A stretch of DNA of 34,278 nucleotides from Psychrobacillus soli (GCF_006861775.1 NZ_VDGG01000040.1:1-34278), one strand, 5' to 3'; counted from the stretch's first letter, positions 18,712-27,293 are shown. The notes: generated by a model from the letters alone, not told the origin. Numbers and translations: made by a program.

Positions 18712-19729
18712 TGTTGATCACCTCTGTACTTACTTTTTGCTCATGTATAAATCGAATTGCCTCATCTATTGCTAACGCGTCTCCATCTAATTGAAGGATT
18801 AGTGTACCGAACGCACCGCTCTTGGTGTGCGATATATTTCCTTGCACAATATTGACTTCTAGTTCGAATTGTTTGATCAATCTAGAAAGTATCGGCTGTT
18901 CTGTTTGGTCCCCAACAAAAGTGAGTTTGATTAACTTGCCATGTGGATATAACTCCACTAAGTTTTGGATGGTTTGTACCGCTTGTGCTGATTCAGACAC
19001 TTGTGACACAAATTTTTGTGTAATCGGTTGTTGTGGATTTTGGAAAACTTTCAGTACGTCTCCTTCTTCTACAACTTGACCACCTTCCATTACGGCTACC
19101 CGGTTACAAATTTTTTGAATAACTTGCATCTCGTGTGTAATTAATACAATCGTTAACCCAAGCTTCTCATTAATACTAACTAATAAATCCAAAATTGAAT
19201 CTGTTGTTTCTGGATCTAGTGCAGATGTCGCCTCATCACACAGTAATACCTCTGGTCGATTCGCTAATGCACGCGCAATACCTACGCGTTGTTTCTGTCC
19301 ACCGGATAGTTGAGAAGGATAATAATTCCCTCTTCCTTCTAGCCCAACAAGTTCTATCAATTCATTCACGCGGGCTTTTCGCTGTTCCTTTGGAATTCCC
19401 GCAATTTCAAGTGGGAATGCAATGTTTTCTGCAACTGTTCGGGACCATAATAGGTTAAAATGTTGGAAAATCATGCTTACTTTGTGTCTCACTTGACGAA
19501 GCTTTTCTTCATTTATAGAAGTAATTTCTTTCCCATTTACGATTATCTGTCCTGCAGTCGGTTTCTCTAATCCATTGAGTAAACGGATCATTGTACTTTT
19601 TCCAGCACCACTATATCCAATAATGCCGAAAATTTCGCCTTGCTTTATGTCAAGATTTACATCATCAACAGCAATTATCGTACCTTGTTTCGTTTTAAAC
19701 TTTTTCGAAACATCTTTTAAACTTATCAT
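18704..19729 (-). CDS. metN: Methionine ABC transporter ATP-binding protein MetN
   Basis: 341 aa. ABC ATPase domain (about 1-240) with Walker A GYSGAGKST at 38-46, the signature LSGGQKQR, Walker B VLLCDEATSALD and switch histidine LITHEMQV. A C-terminal NIL domain (about 265-341, KLTFVGDQTEQPILSRLIKQ onward) binds methionine and inhibits transport when the cell is full (transinhibition). Start ATG at 19729 with GGAAGGTGTG upstream. First gene of the operon behind the SAM-I riboswitch; a structured 200-nt leader separates the riboswitch terminator from the start. Confidence 0.96.
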   Translation of the reverse strand: MISLKDVSKKFKTKQGTIIAVDDVNLDIKQGEIFGIIGYSGAGKSTMIRLLNGLEKPTAGQIIVNGKEITSINEEKLRQVRHKVSMIFQHFNLLWSRTVAENIAFPLEIAGIPKEQRKARVNELIELVGLEGRGNYYPSQLSGGQKQRVGIARALANRPEVLLCDEATSALDPETTDSILDLLVSINEKLGLTIVLITHEMQVIQKICNRVAVMEGGQVVEEGDVLKVFQNPQQPITQKFVSQVSESAQAVQTIQNLVELYPHGKLIKLTFVGDQTEQPILSRLIKQFELEVNIVQGNISHTKSGAFGTLILQLDGDALAIDEAIRFIHEQKVSTEVINND

Positions 19730-19751
19730 GTAAATCTCACACCTTCCTAAT

Positions 19752-19863
19752 CAATTACGCCCCGGAGTAATTGCACCATGATTTTGATTGGAACCTAGAC
19801 TTGCCTGATGTGGGTCATTTAACCGCTATCGCATGGATGCGATAATTTAGGCTAACATCAGGC
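19752..19863 (-). promoter_or_regulatory. Extra structured leader between riboswitch terminator and metN
   Basis: Two hairpins on the minus strand. One runs 19803-19863: outer GCCTGATGT / ACATCAGGC, middle TAGCC / GGTTA, inner ATCGCAT / ATGCGAT around CC. The second, 19752-19773, is CAATTAC / GTAATTG enclosing a TCCGGGGC loop, 5 nt before the metN ribosome binding site. Neither has a T-tract, so they are not terminators. Their role is unknown. Confidence 0.55.
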
Positions 19864-19947
19864 TAACTAACACTCCATTCAAACTCTTTAGCATCCGCCA
19901 GTGGGTTCTACTTTATTCAGCAGTTATTCAATCCTGCTCAATAAAGT

Positions 19948-19978
19948 AAAAAATCCCTTCTGCGAGAGAGCAGAAGGG
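19948..19978 (-). terminator. Terminator of the SAM riboswitch
   Basis: CCCTTCTGC / GCAGAAGGG with loop TCTCTC (minus strand), followed by a run of six T. The loop and upper stem (CTCTCTC) could pair with the 3' strand of P1 (ATGAGAG) to give the competing antiterminator; that pairing is inferred. Confidence 0.93.
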
Positions 19979-20013
19979 AAGTAAGTTTTCAGTCTAAATA
20001 AAACTTATCCATT

Positions 20014-20118
20014 CTCTCATTTCCCAAAGCATTCGCTTTGCGTGATTTGGCACCATTTCATTTACATGACGGTTGCCGGGCTTCGTCGGGCACTTCCCTC
20101 CACCTCTCTTAATAAGAG
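20014..20118 (-). ncRNA. SAM-I (S-box) riboswitch aptamer
   Basis: On the minus strand P1 is CTCTTATT (20111-20118) with AATGAGAG (20014-20021). The conserved S-box core follows: AAGAGAGGTGGAGGGA, GCCCGACGAAGCCCGGCAACC, the GGTGCCAA segment and a P4-like hairpin GCAAAGC / GCTTTG. SAM binding stabilises P1 and lets the terminator at 19948-19978 form, so metNPQ is expressed when SAM is low. All conserved blocks are in order and position. Confidence 0.96.
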
Positions 20119-20153
20119 TGACACTATTTAATTGGTAAAGCTCAGTAAATCGT

Positions 20154-20182
20154 ATATTATCATATCACTAATTGATCGTCAA
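20154..20182 (-). promoter_or_regulatory. Candidate promoter of the metNPQ leader
   Basis: On the minus strand TTGACG is followed after 17 nt by TAATAT. The -35 lies in the last codons of yusE and the -10 just after its stop. The predicted start, about 30 nt before the aptamer, fits an S-box leader. Confidence 0.5.
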
Positions 20183-20480
20183 TACTTTTTATTGTTTCTA
20201 ACAGAAAAGGAACAGATTGAAATGCGTATATTTTTTTGTATACATGCCCCTGTTTGGCAATTAATAGGCATGGGACACTTTCAATTTCATATTCCATTGC
20301 TAAGTTTTCTAAATAATTTATATTTGCTTGGCCTACTGAATTCGGCACTAATTCGTTGATCACTTGCATCATCTTACTTGCTACCATGCAAGTTCCGCAC
20401 ATCGGTGTATAGAGATAGAATAGCGAAAGCTGACTGTCATTTTTATAGTGCTCCCACTGTTCACGCGTCCATTCATTCAC
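20160..20480 (-). CDS. yusE: Thioredoxin-like protein YusE
   Basis: 106 aa, single thioredoxin-fold domain without signal peptide. The redox motif is C28-G-T-C31 (TPMCGTCMVASKMMQVIN) and a cis-proline segment ESVPCLLIAKQG follows. This CGTC variant is typical of the YusE family, found next to yusF and gcvH in Bacillales. Its partner is unknown. The start is GTG at 20480 with TTTAGGATGATG upstream; the ATG codons nearby are out of frame. It follows yusF after 11 nt and is probably cotranscribed. Its 3' end also carries the promoter of the metNPQ leader. Confidence 0.88.
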   Translation of the reverse strand: MNEWTREQWEHYKNDSQLSLFYLYTPMCGTCMVASKMMQVINELVPNSVGQANINYLENLAMEYEIESVPCLLIAKQGHVYKKIYAFQSVPFLLETIKSIDDQLVI

Positions 20481-20491
20481 AATACATCATC

Positions 20492-20842
20492 CTAAAGTAA
20501 AAATTCTTTTTTCACCTTAATATTAACACGTTTCAGTATAGAAGCCAAAACTTTGAAAGGGGTGTTGGCAACTTCGCAATACATCGGATTCGTGTATAAA
20601 TGAATTGCTTCAGGATACTCTTTTCGGACGATGGAACGTATTTGTTCCCCTGATTTATCGGCATCTAAAAAAGCATAAATCGGTAAATCATCATAAGGAC
20701 TTAAAATTTCTTCTAGCTTTACATTGGAGATTGTTCCATTCGTGCAAATAATTTCTGGGGATTCATCAAGAAGTCGTAAAAGCTGTAGCTTATCCGACCT
20801 TCCTTCGACGAGAATTACTTTTTCACTAAAAACATTAGCCAA
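20492..20842 (-). CDS. yusF: Toprim-domain protein YusF
   Basis: 116 aa, a stand-alone Toprim domain as in YusF or the ribonuclease M5 family. The catalytic glutamate is in VILVEGRSDK and the D-x-D motif in AFLDADKSG, both needed for Mg2+-dependent phosphoryl transfer on nucleic acid. No DNA-binding or helicase domain is attached, and the cellular substrate is unknown. The start is TTG at 20842 with AGGGAGAG about 7 nt upstream. It lies between a terminator after gcvH and yusE, the order seen in B. subtilis except that no yusG equivalent is present between yusF and gcvH. Confidence 0.88.
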   Translation of the reverse strand: MANVFSEKVILVEGRSDKLQLLRLLDESPEIICTNGTISNVKLEEILSPYDDLPIYAFLDADKSGEQIRSIVRKEYPEAIHLYTNPMYCEVANTPFKVLASILKRVNIKVKKEFLL

Positions 20843-20886
20843 TTAGCTTCTCTCCCTAATTATCATCGTTAACTCAGTATATGAAA

Positions 20887-20913
20887 AAAACGCCGACAAT
20901 TAACCGGCGTTTT
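20887..20913 (-). terminator. Terminator after gcvH
   Basis: AAAACGCCG (20887-20895) pairs with CGGCGTTTT (20905-20913) around a 9-nt loop, 6 nt after the gcvH stop, with a T-run on the minus strand. Confidence 0.92.
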
Positions 20914-20918
20914 CATTA

Positions 20919-21299
20919 TTATTCTGAAATTAATTCGTCATATTGCTCAGCAGTTAATAAACCATCGATTTCTAAAGCATCTGATGGTTCTACAACGATC
21001 ATCCATGCATTTTCATACGGAGATTCGTTTACAAATTCAGGGCTATCTTCTAGCTCACTATTTACTTCAACCACTTTCCCACTAATAGGAGCATAAAGTT
21101 CTGAAACAGTTTTTACTGATTCTACACTACCAAATGGATCTCCTGCTTTAATATCGTCTCCCACTTGTGGAAGCTCAACAAACACGATATCTCCTAGTTC
21201 AGATTGTGCAAAATGAGTAATACCGATACGTGCATTACCACCTTCTGTTTTTACCCATTCATGTTCTTCTGAATACTTCAATTCTTTTGGTGTGCTCAT
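20919..21299 (-). CDS. gcvH: Glycine cleavage system H protein GcvH
   Basis: 126 aa, the lipoylated shuttle protein of the glycine cleavage complex and, in Bacillus, the first acceptor of octanoyl groups from which lipoyl is passed on by LipL. The lipoyl-lysine is K63 in [19 protein letters not shown]; the N-terminal [11 protein letters not shown] is typical. The ATG at 21299 is chosen, with GAGAGGGGT upstream; the frame is open ten codons further, to 21329. The gene stands apart from any gcvT or gcvP, as in Bacillus, and lies about 20 kb from lipA, whose product works on it. Confidence 0.96.
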   Translation of the reverse strand: MSTPKELKYSEEHEWVKTEGGNARIGITHFAQSELGDIVFVELPQVGDDIKAGDPFGSVESVKTVSELYAPISGKVVEVNSELEDSPEFVNESPYENAWMIVVEPSDALEIDGLLTAEQYDELISE

Positions 21300-21332
21300 T
21301 ATTATACCCCTCTCAAATAAGTTATACATTCA

Positions 21333-21361
21333 CTTATAATATTCACATATTTTTATAGCAA
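21333..21361 (-). promoter_or_regulatory. Candidate gcvH promoter
   Basis: On the minus strand TTGCTA is followed after 17 nt by TATAAG, about 35 nt before the gcvH start, in an AT-rich gap after the ArsC-like gene. Confidence 0.4.
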
Positions 21362-21373
21362 AAACAAGCTACT

Positions 21374-21736
21374 TTAATTGTTTGTCCAAATATGTTCAAA
21401 CTCTTCTTCTTTAAAACCGAGCGTTAAATGCTTACCATCAAAAACAAGTGGTCTTTTCACAAGCATCCCATCCGATACTAGCATTTCAATTTGTTCTTCT
21501 TCTGTCATATTTGGTAGTTTTTCCTTCAATTGTAACTCTCGATATTTCGTTCCACTCGTATTAAAAAATTTCTTTAATTCCAAGCCACTTGCCGTAAGCA
21601 TTTCTTTTATAAGTTCTTTAGAAGGAGGTGTTTCCACAATATGATGTTGAACAAACTCCACCTCATGGTTTTTTAACCATTTGCTTGCTTTATTACACGA
21701 ACTACATTTAGGATAACCGAAAAATTGAATTGTCAT
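21374..21736 (-). CDS. yusI: ArsC/Spx family thioredoxin-fold protein (YusI)
   Basis: 120 aa, arsenate reductase / Spx / MgsR superfamily. The N-terminal C-x-x-C (C11 and C14 in YPKCSSCNKASKWL) and the KRPLVFDGKHLTLGF segment near the C-terminus are diagnostic. Spx itself binds RNA polymerase, while YusI-type members may be thiol oxidoreductases with a still unknown partner. The gene lies between fadE and gcvH, as in B. subtilis (gcvH-yusI-fadE). The terminator at 21770-21808 precedes it, so it needs its own promoter or read-through. Start ATG at 21736 with AGGTGAGAA upstream. Confidence 0.88.
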   Translation of the reverse strand: MTIQFFGYPKCSSCNKASKWLKNHEVEFVQHHIVETPPSKELIKEMLTASGLELKKFFNTSGTKYRELQLKEKLPNMTEEEQIEMLVSDGMLVKRPLVFDGKHLTLGFKEEEFEHIWTNN

Positions 21737-21769
21737 TTACTTCTCACCTTTTTTCTTTTTATCATATCA

Positions 21770-21808
21770 AAAAATACGGAGAACCGCACATCGGTTCTCC
21801 GTATTTTT
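21770..21808. terminator. Terminator after fadE
   Basis: A perfect 17-bp inverted repeat AAAAATACGGAGAACCG / CGGTTCTCCGTATTTTT around CACAT, 19 nt after the fadE stop. It ends the fad operon on the minus strand; the sequence is symmetrical enough to work on both. Confidence 0.94.
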
Positions 21809-21827
21809 ATGGTGAGTTATTGAATAA

Positions 21828-23609
21828 TTATACGATATATTTCTCCGCATCAATCAATTTAACGGATGCTTCCCGTTTTTTAGTAATGACATTGTAAGGT
21901 GTATAGCGTGTTAGTTTACGAAGAGCAGAAAGCATCATGCGTAATGTATCACCTTCTACATATGCGATGAGCGTTTCTTTCGCATCCTTTTCTATTTCTT
22001 CGAATGCTTCTTGACAGAAAATTTGTGTGTAAAGCAATTTTTGGTTTGCTTTTTTGACTCCGTCACGACCAATTGCTTTTTCTGTACGTAATACTGCGGA
22101 TTCCATCGCGAATAAGTTGTTGGCGATATTAGCAATGTTCACAAGTACTTCTTGTTCTGCTTCTAATTTTGTACCGAAACGTTGTGCGGCAAGACCCGCA
22201 GCAAGTAGACCGATTTTCTTCGCATTTGCTACTAATACTTTTTCTTGTGCTAGTGGCGCATCACTTACTTCTTCTGGCATCATCATCAGTAACTCTTCTT
22301 GCAGACTTTGTGCTTTTTGAAGTAGTGGCAATTCACCTTTCATTGCTTTTTTCAAGAAAGTACCTGGAACGATTAGTCGGTTAATTTCATTTGTTCCTTC
22401 GAAAATACGGTTAATACGAGAGTCACGATAAATTCGCTCTACTTCATATTCTTGCATAAAGCCATATCCACCATGTAACTGAACCGCTTCATCTGCGATG
22501 TAATCTAATACTTCTGAGCCTACTACTTTATTAATAGAACACTCAATTGCATATTCTGCTATCGATGCAGCAATTGCTTTTCCGTCTTTTTGTTCTGCCT
22601 CGCTTAATTGGCTCATACGCTCTTCAAAATAACCAACTGTACGATAGATTAAGCTTTCTGTTGCATACAATTTGGACGCCATAGTCGCTAATTTTTGTTT
22701 CGTCAAATTAAAGGAGGAAATAGGCGTTTTAAATTGTTGACGCTGATTAGAATAAGAAATTGCTAATTCTAATGCACGTTTTGAACCTCCAACAGTTCCA
22801 ACTCCCAATTTGTAACGGCCAATATTTAAAATATTGAACGCAATGACATGACCGCGACCAATTTCACCTAGTAAATTTTCTACCGGCACTTGTGCATCTT
22901 GTAAAATGAGTGTACGAGTGGAGGATGATTTAATCCCCATTTTCTTTTCTTCTGCTCCAACAGAAACACCCGGGAATGTTTTTTCTACGATAAATGCTGA
23001 GAATTTATCTCCATCTATTTTTGCGTAAACAACAAATACATCCGCAAAACCTGCATTTGTGATCCATTGTTTTTCCCCATTTAAAATATAGTGTGTGCCT
23101 TCTACATTTAACTTCGCCGTAGTTTTTGCACCTAATGCATCCGATCCTGAACCCGGTTCAGTTAGTGCATAAGCAAATATTTTATCTCCAGAAGCAGAGC
23201 TTGGTAAGTATTTTTGTTTTTGTTCTTCATTACCAAAAAGGACGATTGGTAATGTTCCGATCCCTACATGAGCGCCGTGTGTAATTGAAAAACCACCTGC
23301 TACAGATAATTTCTCCGCAATTAATGCGGAAGAAATTTTATCCAAGGCAATTCCGCCATACTCTTCTGGAATATCCGCTGCAAGTAAGCCAAGATCTCCA
23401 GCAGATTTAAGTAATCGAACCGAATGCTCGAACTCATGATTTTCCAGTTTTTCTACTACAGGTACTACTTCATTTGTTACATAATCTTCTGCTGTTTTCG
23501 CAATCATTTTTTGCTCATCCGTAAAATCCTCTGGTGTAAATATACGACTTGCATCTATATCTTCTACTAAAAAGCTTCCACCTTTAATAACTTCCTTTAC
23601 TTCCGCCAT
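21828..23609 (-). CDS. fadE: Acyl-CoA dehydrogenase FadE
   Basis: 593 aa FAD enzyme for the first step of beta-oxidation (acyl-CoA to trans-2-enoyl-CoA), in the larger size class typical of Bacillus FadE. Landmarks are the middle-domain signature YALTEPGSGSDALGAKTTA, GEKQWITNAGFADVFVVYAK and MGIKSSSTRTL. The catalytic base is expected in RIFEGTNEINRLIV; QLHGGYGFMQEYEVERIYRD precedes it. The C-terminal extension (about residues 400-593) follows. Of the two ATGs the one at 23609 is better placed after TAGGGGGA than that at 23615. Third gene of fadN-fadA-fadE. Confidence 0.96.
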   Translation of the reverse strand: MAEVKEVIKGGSFLVEDIDASRIFTPEDFTDEQKMIAKTAEDYVTNEVVPVVEKLENHEFEHSVRLLKSAGDLGLLAADIPEEYGGIALDKISSALIAEKLSVAGGFSITHGAHVGIGTLPIVLFGNEEQKQKYLPSSASGDKIFAYALTEPGSGSDALGAKTTAKLNVEGTHYILNGEKQWITNAGFADVFVVYAKIDGDKFSAFIVEKTFPGVSVGAEEKKMGIKSSSTRTLILQDAQVPVENLLGEIGRGHVIAFNILNIGRYKLGVGTVGGSKRALELAISYSNQRQQFKTPISSFNLTKQKLATMASKLYATESLIYRTVGYFEERMSQLSEAEQKDGKAIAASIAEYAIECSINKVVGSEVLDYIADEAVQLHGGYGFMQEYEVERIYRDSRINRIFEGTNEINRLIVPGTFLKKAMKGELPLLQKAQSLQEELLMMMPEEVSDAPLAQEKVLVANAKKIGLLAAGLAAQRFGTKLEAEQEVLVNIANIANNLFAMESAVLRTEKAIGRDGVKKANQKLLYTQIFCQEAFEEIEKDAKETLIAYVEGDTLRMMLSALRKLTRYTPYNVITKKREASVKLIDAEKYIV

Positions 23610-23633
23610 GTTCATTTCCCCCTATTTTTAGAA

Positions 23634-24809
23634 TTACAAAAGTTCAAAAACGCCTGCTGCTCCCATTCCTCCGCCAATACACATTGTAACAACCCCAAAT
23701 TGTTTCCCTTGACGTTTAAGCTCGCTCATCATTTTCAATGTTAAAATGGTTCCAGTTGCCCCTAGTGGATGACCAAGTGCGATTGCTCCACCGTTTACAT
23801 TTACTTTATCGAGATCAATACCTAAGTGACGTACGACTTGGATGGATTGAGAAGCGAATGCTTCATTTATCTCCCAAACGTCGATGTCTTCGATAGATAA
23901 TCCTGCAAGTTTCAATGCCTTTGGAACAGCTACAATCGGACCAATCCCCATTACATCTGGTGCAACTCCTCCTACTGCAAACGAACGGAATTTAGCGATC
24001 GGTTTTAATCCTTGTGCTTCTGCAACTTCACGATCCATGACAAGTACTGCACCCGCCCCGTCTGAAGTTTGCGATGCATTACCTGCTGTTACTGAGCCGC
24101 GTACATTAAATGCGGGACGCAATTTTGCAAGTGTATCGATGGACGTACCAACTCGAACACCTTCATCCATTTCAAATAAAAACTTTTTCTCCCCAGCTTT
24201 ATTATTTTCATCTGCAAAATGTTTCACTACTTCTACCGGAACAATTTCATCATTAAACTTTCTAGCAGCAATTGCAGCTGCAGCTAGTTCATGTGAACGA
24301 ACGGCAAAGGCATCTTGGTCTTGCCTGCTCACGCCGTATTTATTTGCTACTTGTTCAGCCGTGTGACCCATCCCCATATAGTACTGTGGAGCGGTTTCTG
24401 CTAAGTGTGCATTTGGTCGAATTGTATTTCCCATCATTGGCACCATACTCATCGATTCTACTCCACCTGCAATAATTGCTTCTGAATGCCCTAGCATAAT
24501 GCGCTCTGCTGCATAAGCAATGGATTGCAAACCTGATGAGCAAAAACGATTCACTGTAATAGCTGGTGTTGAATCAGAAAGTCCTGCCAAAGCTCCAATA
24601 TTACGAGCGACATTCATCCCTTGTTCTGCTTCTGGCATGGCACAGCCTAATATTAAATCATCGATCGGTCCATCATAACCGCCCGCTCTTTTTAACGTTT
24701 CTCTTACAACTAATGCTCCAAAATCATCTGGACGAACAGTTGCGAGGGATCCTTTTTTCGCCTTACCAACCGGTGTTCTGGCACCTGCTACGATAACTGC
24801 TTCACGCAT
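23634..24809 (-). CDS. fadA: Acetyl-CoA C-acyltransferase (thiolase) FadA
   Basis: 391 aa, last step of beta-oxidation, cleaving 3-ketoacyl-CoA to acetyl-CoA and a shortened acyl-CoA. The acyl-enzyme cysteine is C90 (NRFCSSGLQSIAYAAE). The second catalytic set is GGAIALGHPLGATG and the C-terminal TMCIGGGMGAAGVFE with the general-base cysteine. The ATG at 24809 is chosen because AAAGGAGGAAAA precedes it; the frame is open to 24839, where it would abut the fadN stop. It lies 30 nt after fadN and 24 nt before fadE and is clearly in one operon. Confidence 0.97.
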   Translation of the reverse strand: MREAVIVAGARTPVGKAKKGSLATVRPDDFGALVVRETLKRAGGYDGPIDDLILGCAMPEAEQGMNVARNIGALAGLSDSTPAITVNRFCSSGLQSIAYAAERIMLGHSEAIIAGGVESMSMVPMMGNTIRPNAHLAETAPQYYMGMGHTAEQVANKYGVSRQDQDAFAVRSHELAAAAIAARKFNDEIVPVEVVKHFADENNKAGEKKFLFEMDEGVRVGTSIDTLAKLRPAFNVRGSVTAGNASQTSDGAGAVLVMDREVAEAQGLKPIAKFRSFAVGGVAPDVMGIGPIVAVPKALKLAGLSIEDIDVWEINEAFASQSIQVVRHLGIDLDKVNVNGGAIALGHPLGATGTILTLKMMSELKRQGKQFGVVTMCIGGGMGAAGVFELL

Positions 24810-24839
24810 GAGTTTTCCTCCTTTATCACCTACGCACAA

Positions 24840-27224
24840 TTAGTTGCGTAATGGCTTACCTTTCACTAACATATGTTGCATTCTTGCTTGCGATTTTGGA
24901 TCGGCAACTAAACTTAAAAATGCCTCTCGCTCCAGATTAAGTAAGTATTGCTCATCCACTAAAGTACCGTATGGAACTTCCCCACCAGCAATCACGTAAG
25001 CAAGCTTTTTCGCAATTTTTAAATCGTGTTCACTAATATAGCCCGATAAGAACATACCTTCAGCACCTAAAAGTAATGTTGCATATCCAGGAGATCCTGT
25101 TACCGGAACTTTTTCTCGTAAAGGAGCTTTGTAACCAGCATTTGCAAGATGAAGTGCCACTTGTTTGGCATCATACAATTGATGATCCGCATTCACGCTA
25201 ATTCCGTCTGCAAAGTTTAAGAAGTTATTTTCAAGCGCTTCTTCTCCAGATGTTGAAACCTTTGCCATTGCAATTGTTTCAAATACTTTATTAGCAACGT
25301 ATTGATAGTCCACTTGAACGCCTTTTGGAAGTCCTCTTAAATGCTTCATATATAACTCTTTGTTACCGCCACCACCTGGTATTAGACCAACACCAACTTC
25401 TACTAGTCCCATATAGGTTTCTGTCGTCGCTTGAATATAAGCTGCTGGTAAACAAGTTTCCGCCCCGCCACCTAATGTCATTCCAAATGGTGCAACGACT
25501 ACCGGTTTAGAAGCATATTTAATTTTCATCATTGCGTTTTGGAAGCTTCGAATGACAAAGTCTAATTCAAATAGATTATCGTCTTGTGCTTCCATTAAAA
25601 TCATGCCAAGGTTTGCACCAACACTAAAGTTTTTCCCTTGGTTTCCAATGACAAGGCCTTTAAAGTTTTTTTCCACTTCCTCAATTGCAAAGTTAATCAT
25701 TTGAATGATGTCGAGTCCTATTGCATTCGATTTAGAATGGAATTCAAGTAAAGCAATTCCATCTCCTAAATCTATTAAACTAGCTCCAGAATTGGATTTA
25801 ACGACTCCATGTTTTTTCTTATAACGTTTCAGATCGATTACTTTTTCATTGAAAGAAACGATCGTGTAGTCATTTCCATCGAAGTAATAAAGATCTCCAT
25901 TTTCTTCTTTATAAAATGATTCGAATCCTTTATCTAAAAGCGACTGTACGAATACAGGAATTTCCTTTGCTTCTGCTTTCATCTTTTCAACTGACTCTTT
26001 TACACCAATTGCATCCCATATTTCAAATGGTCCTTGCTGCCAGCCGAAGCCCCATTTCATCGCCTGGTCAATAGATACGATATCGTCCGCAATTTCTCCG
26101 TGAAGTGCCGCGGTATATAAAAGAGTTGGACTTAAGATACTCCAAAGCAGTTCTCCAGTACGGTCTTTTGCGTATGTTAGCGTTTTCACTTTTGCCGCTA
26201 ATCCTTTTTGCTGTTTTGCCATTTCCATCGACGGTGTTTTAAGCTTTTTGACAGGCTCGTATTCAAGTGTTTCCGGATTTAATTCTTTAATTTCTTTTCC
26301 TTCTTTTAAGAAGAAACCTTGACCTGTTTTTGCACCAAGCCATTTGTTTTCAAGCATTTTATGCATAAATGCTTGAACTTCAAACACTTTCTGTTCTTCG
26401 CCAGTCGTTAGGTCATATACGTTTTTAGCAACATGTGCAAACGTATCTAATCCGACTACATCTAATGTGCGGAACGTCGCAGATTTTGGTCGCCCGATTA
26501 GTGGACCAGTAACCGAATCCACTTCTCCTATAGAATATCCACGTGCCTGCATTTCCCGAAGTGTGATAAGCAGGCCATAAGTCCCTATTCGATTGGCGAT
26601 AAAGTTAGGGGTATCTTTTGCTAAAACAACCCCTTTTCCTAAAATATCTTCCCCGAATTGCTTCATATACTGTACTACTTCTACATCGGTCGTGTTGGCA
26701 GGTATTACTTCTAACAGCTTTAAATAACGTGGAGGATTAAAGAAATGCGTCCCAAGAAAATGCTTAGCAAAATCTTCCGATCGTCCTTCCACCATTTCAT
26801 TAATGCTAATACCTGACGTATTGGAACTGACGATTGTCCCAGCTTTTCGTACTGCATCTATTTTTTCATATAAACTTTTTTTCACGTCTAAATTTTCCAC
26901 TACTACTTCAATGATCCAGTCGACCTCTTTTAATTTCTCTAAATCATCTTCAAAGTTTCCTGCAGTAATTAGTTGGACATTTTTAGTAGAAGTAAGTGGA
27001 GCAGGTTTTTGCTTCAACAGTTTTTGCAATGCAGTTTGAGCAAATTTGTTACGAATTGCCGGATGCTCTAAAGTTAACCCTTGTGCTTCCTCTTCTTTAC
27101 TCACTTCTTTTGGTACGATATCTAATAGTAATGTCGGTATACCGATATTTGCTAAGTGAGCTGCAATTCCCGATCCCATTACCCCTGAGCCAAGAACCGC
27201 TGCTTTTTTAATTTGAAATGTCAC
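24840..27224 (-). CDS. fadN: Bifunctional 3-hydroxyacyl-CoA dehydrogenase / enoyl-CoA hydratase FadN
   Basis: 794 aa. The N-terminal NAD-binding fold (KKAAVLGSGVMGSGIAAHLA) is followed by the HAD domains (EVVVENLDVKKSLYEKID, NTSGISINEM, FFNPPRYLKLLEVIP, KDTPNFIANRIG). From about residue 480 a crotonase domain follows (GNQGKNFSVGANLGMIL, PFGMTLGGGAETCLPA, GLIPGGGGNKEL). It catalyses steps two and three of beta-oxidation. The start is GTG at 27224, 8 nt after AGGGGAGGC. An upstream in-frame ATG at 27263 lies inside the FadR operator and cannot be the real start. First gene of the operon. Confidence 0.95.
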   Translation of the reverse strand: MTFQIKKAAVLGSGVMGSGIAAHLANIGIPTLLLDIVPKEVSKEEEAQGLTLEHPAIRNKFAQTALQKLLKQKPAPLTSTKNVQLITAGNFEDDLEKLKEVDWIIEVVVENLDVKKSLYEKIDAVRKAGTIVSSNTSGISINEMVEGRSEDFAKHFLGTHFFNPPRYLKLLEVIPANTTDVEVVQYMKQFGEDILGKGVVLAKDTPNFIANRIGTYGLLITLREMQARGYSIGEVDSVTGPLIGRPKSATFRTLDVVGLDTFAHVAKNVYDLTTGEEQKVFEVQAFMHKMLENKWLGAKTGQGFFLKEGKEIKELNPETLEYEPVKKLKTPSMEMAKQQKGLAAKVKTLTYAKDRTGELLWSILSPTLLYTAALHGEIADDIVSIDQAMKWGFGWQQGPFEIWDAIGVKESVEKMKAEAKEIPVFVQSLLDKGFESFYKEENGDLYYFDGNDYTIVSFNEKVIDLKRYKKKHGVVKSNSGASLIDLGDGIALLEFHSKSNAIGLDIIQMINFAIEEVEKNFKGLVIGNQGKNFSVGANLGMILMEAQDDNLFELDFVIRSFQNAMMKIKYASKPVVVAPFGMTLGGGAETCLPAAYIQATTETYMGLVEVGVGLIPGGGGNKELYMKHLRGLPKGVQVDYQYVANKVFETIAMAKVSTSGEEALENNFLNFADGISVNADHQLYDAKQVALHLANAGYKAPLREKVPVTGSPGYATLLLGAEGMFLSGYISEHDLKIAKKLAYVIAGGEVPYGTLVDEQYLLNLEREAFLSLVADPKSQARMQHMLVKGKPLRN

Positions 27225-27248
27225 GTGCAAAAGCCTCCCCTTCATTTT

Positions 27249-27266
27249 TGAATGAATACTCATTCA
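27249..27266 (-). promoter_or_regulatory. FadR operator of the fad operon
   Basis: TGAATGAGTATTCATTCA on the minus strand is an exact match to the B. subtilis FadR consensus TGAATGANTANTCATTCA. FadR represses beta-oxidation genes and is released by long-chain acyl-CoA. The site overlaps the end of the -10 and the start region, about 25 nt before the fadN GTG. Confidence 0.93.
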
Positions 27267-27293
27267 TTTTATAAGTAAAAAAAATAGAACCAA
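27266..27293 (-). promoter_or_regulatory. Candidate fadN promoter
   Basis: On the minus strand TTGGTT is followed after 16 nt by TAAAAT, directly adjoining the FadR box, so repressor binding would block initiation. Confidence 0.5.

Noticed and set aside
24840-27263. fadN starting at the ATG at 27263
   Set aside because: That ATG lies within the FadR operator and has no ribosome binding site; the GTG at 27224 has a strong one.
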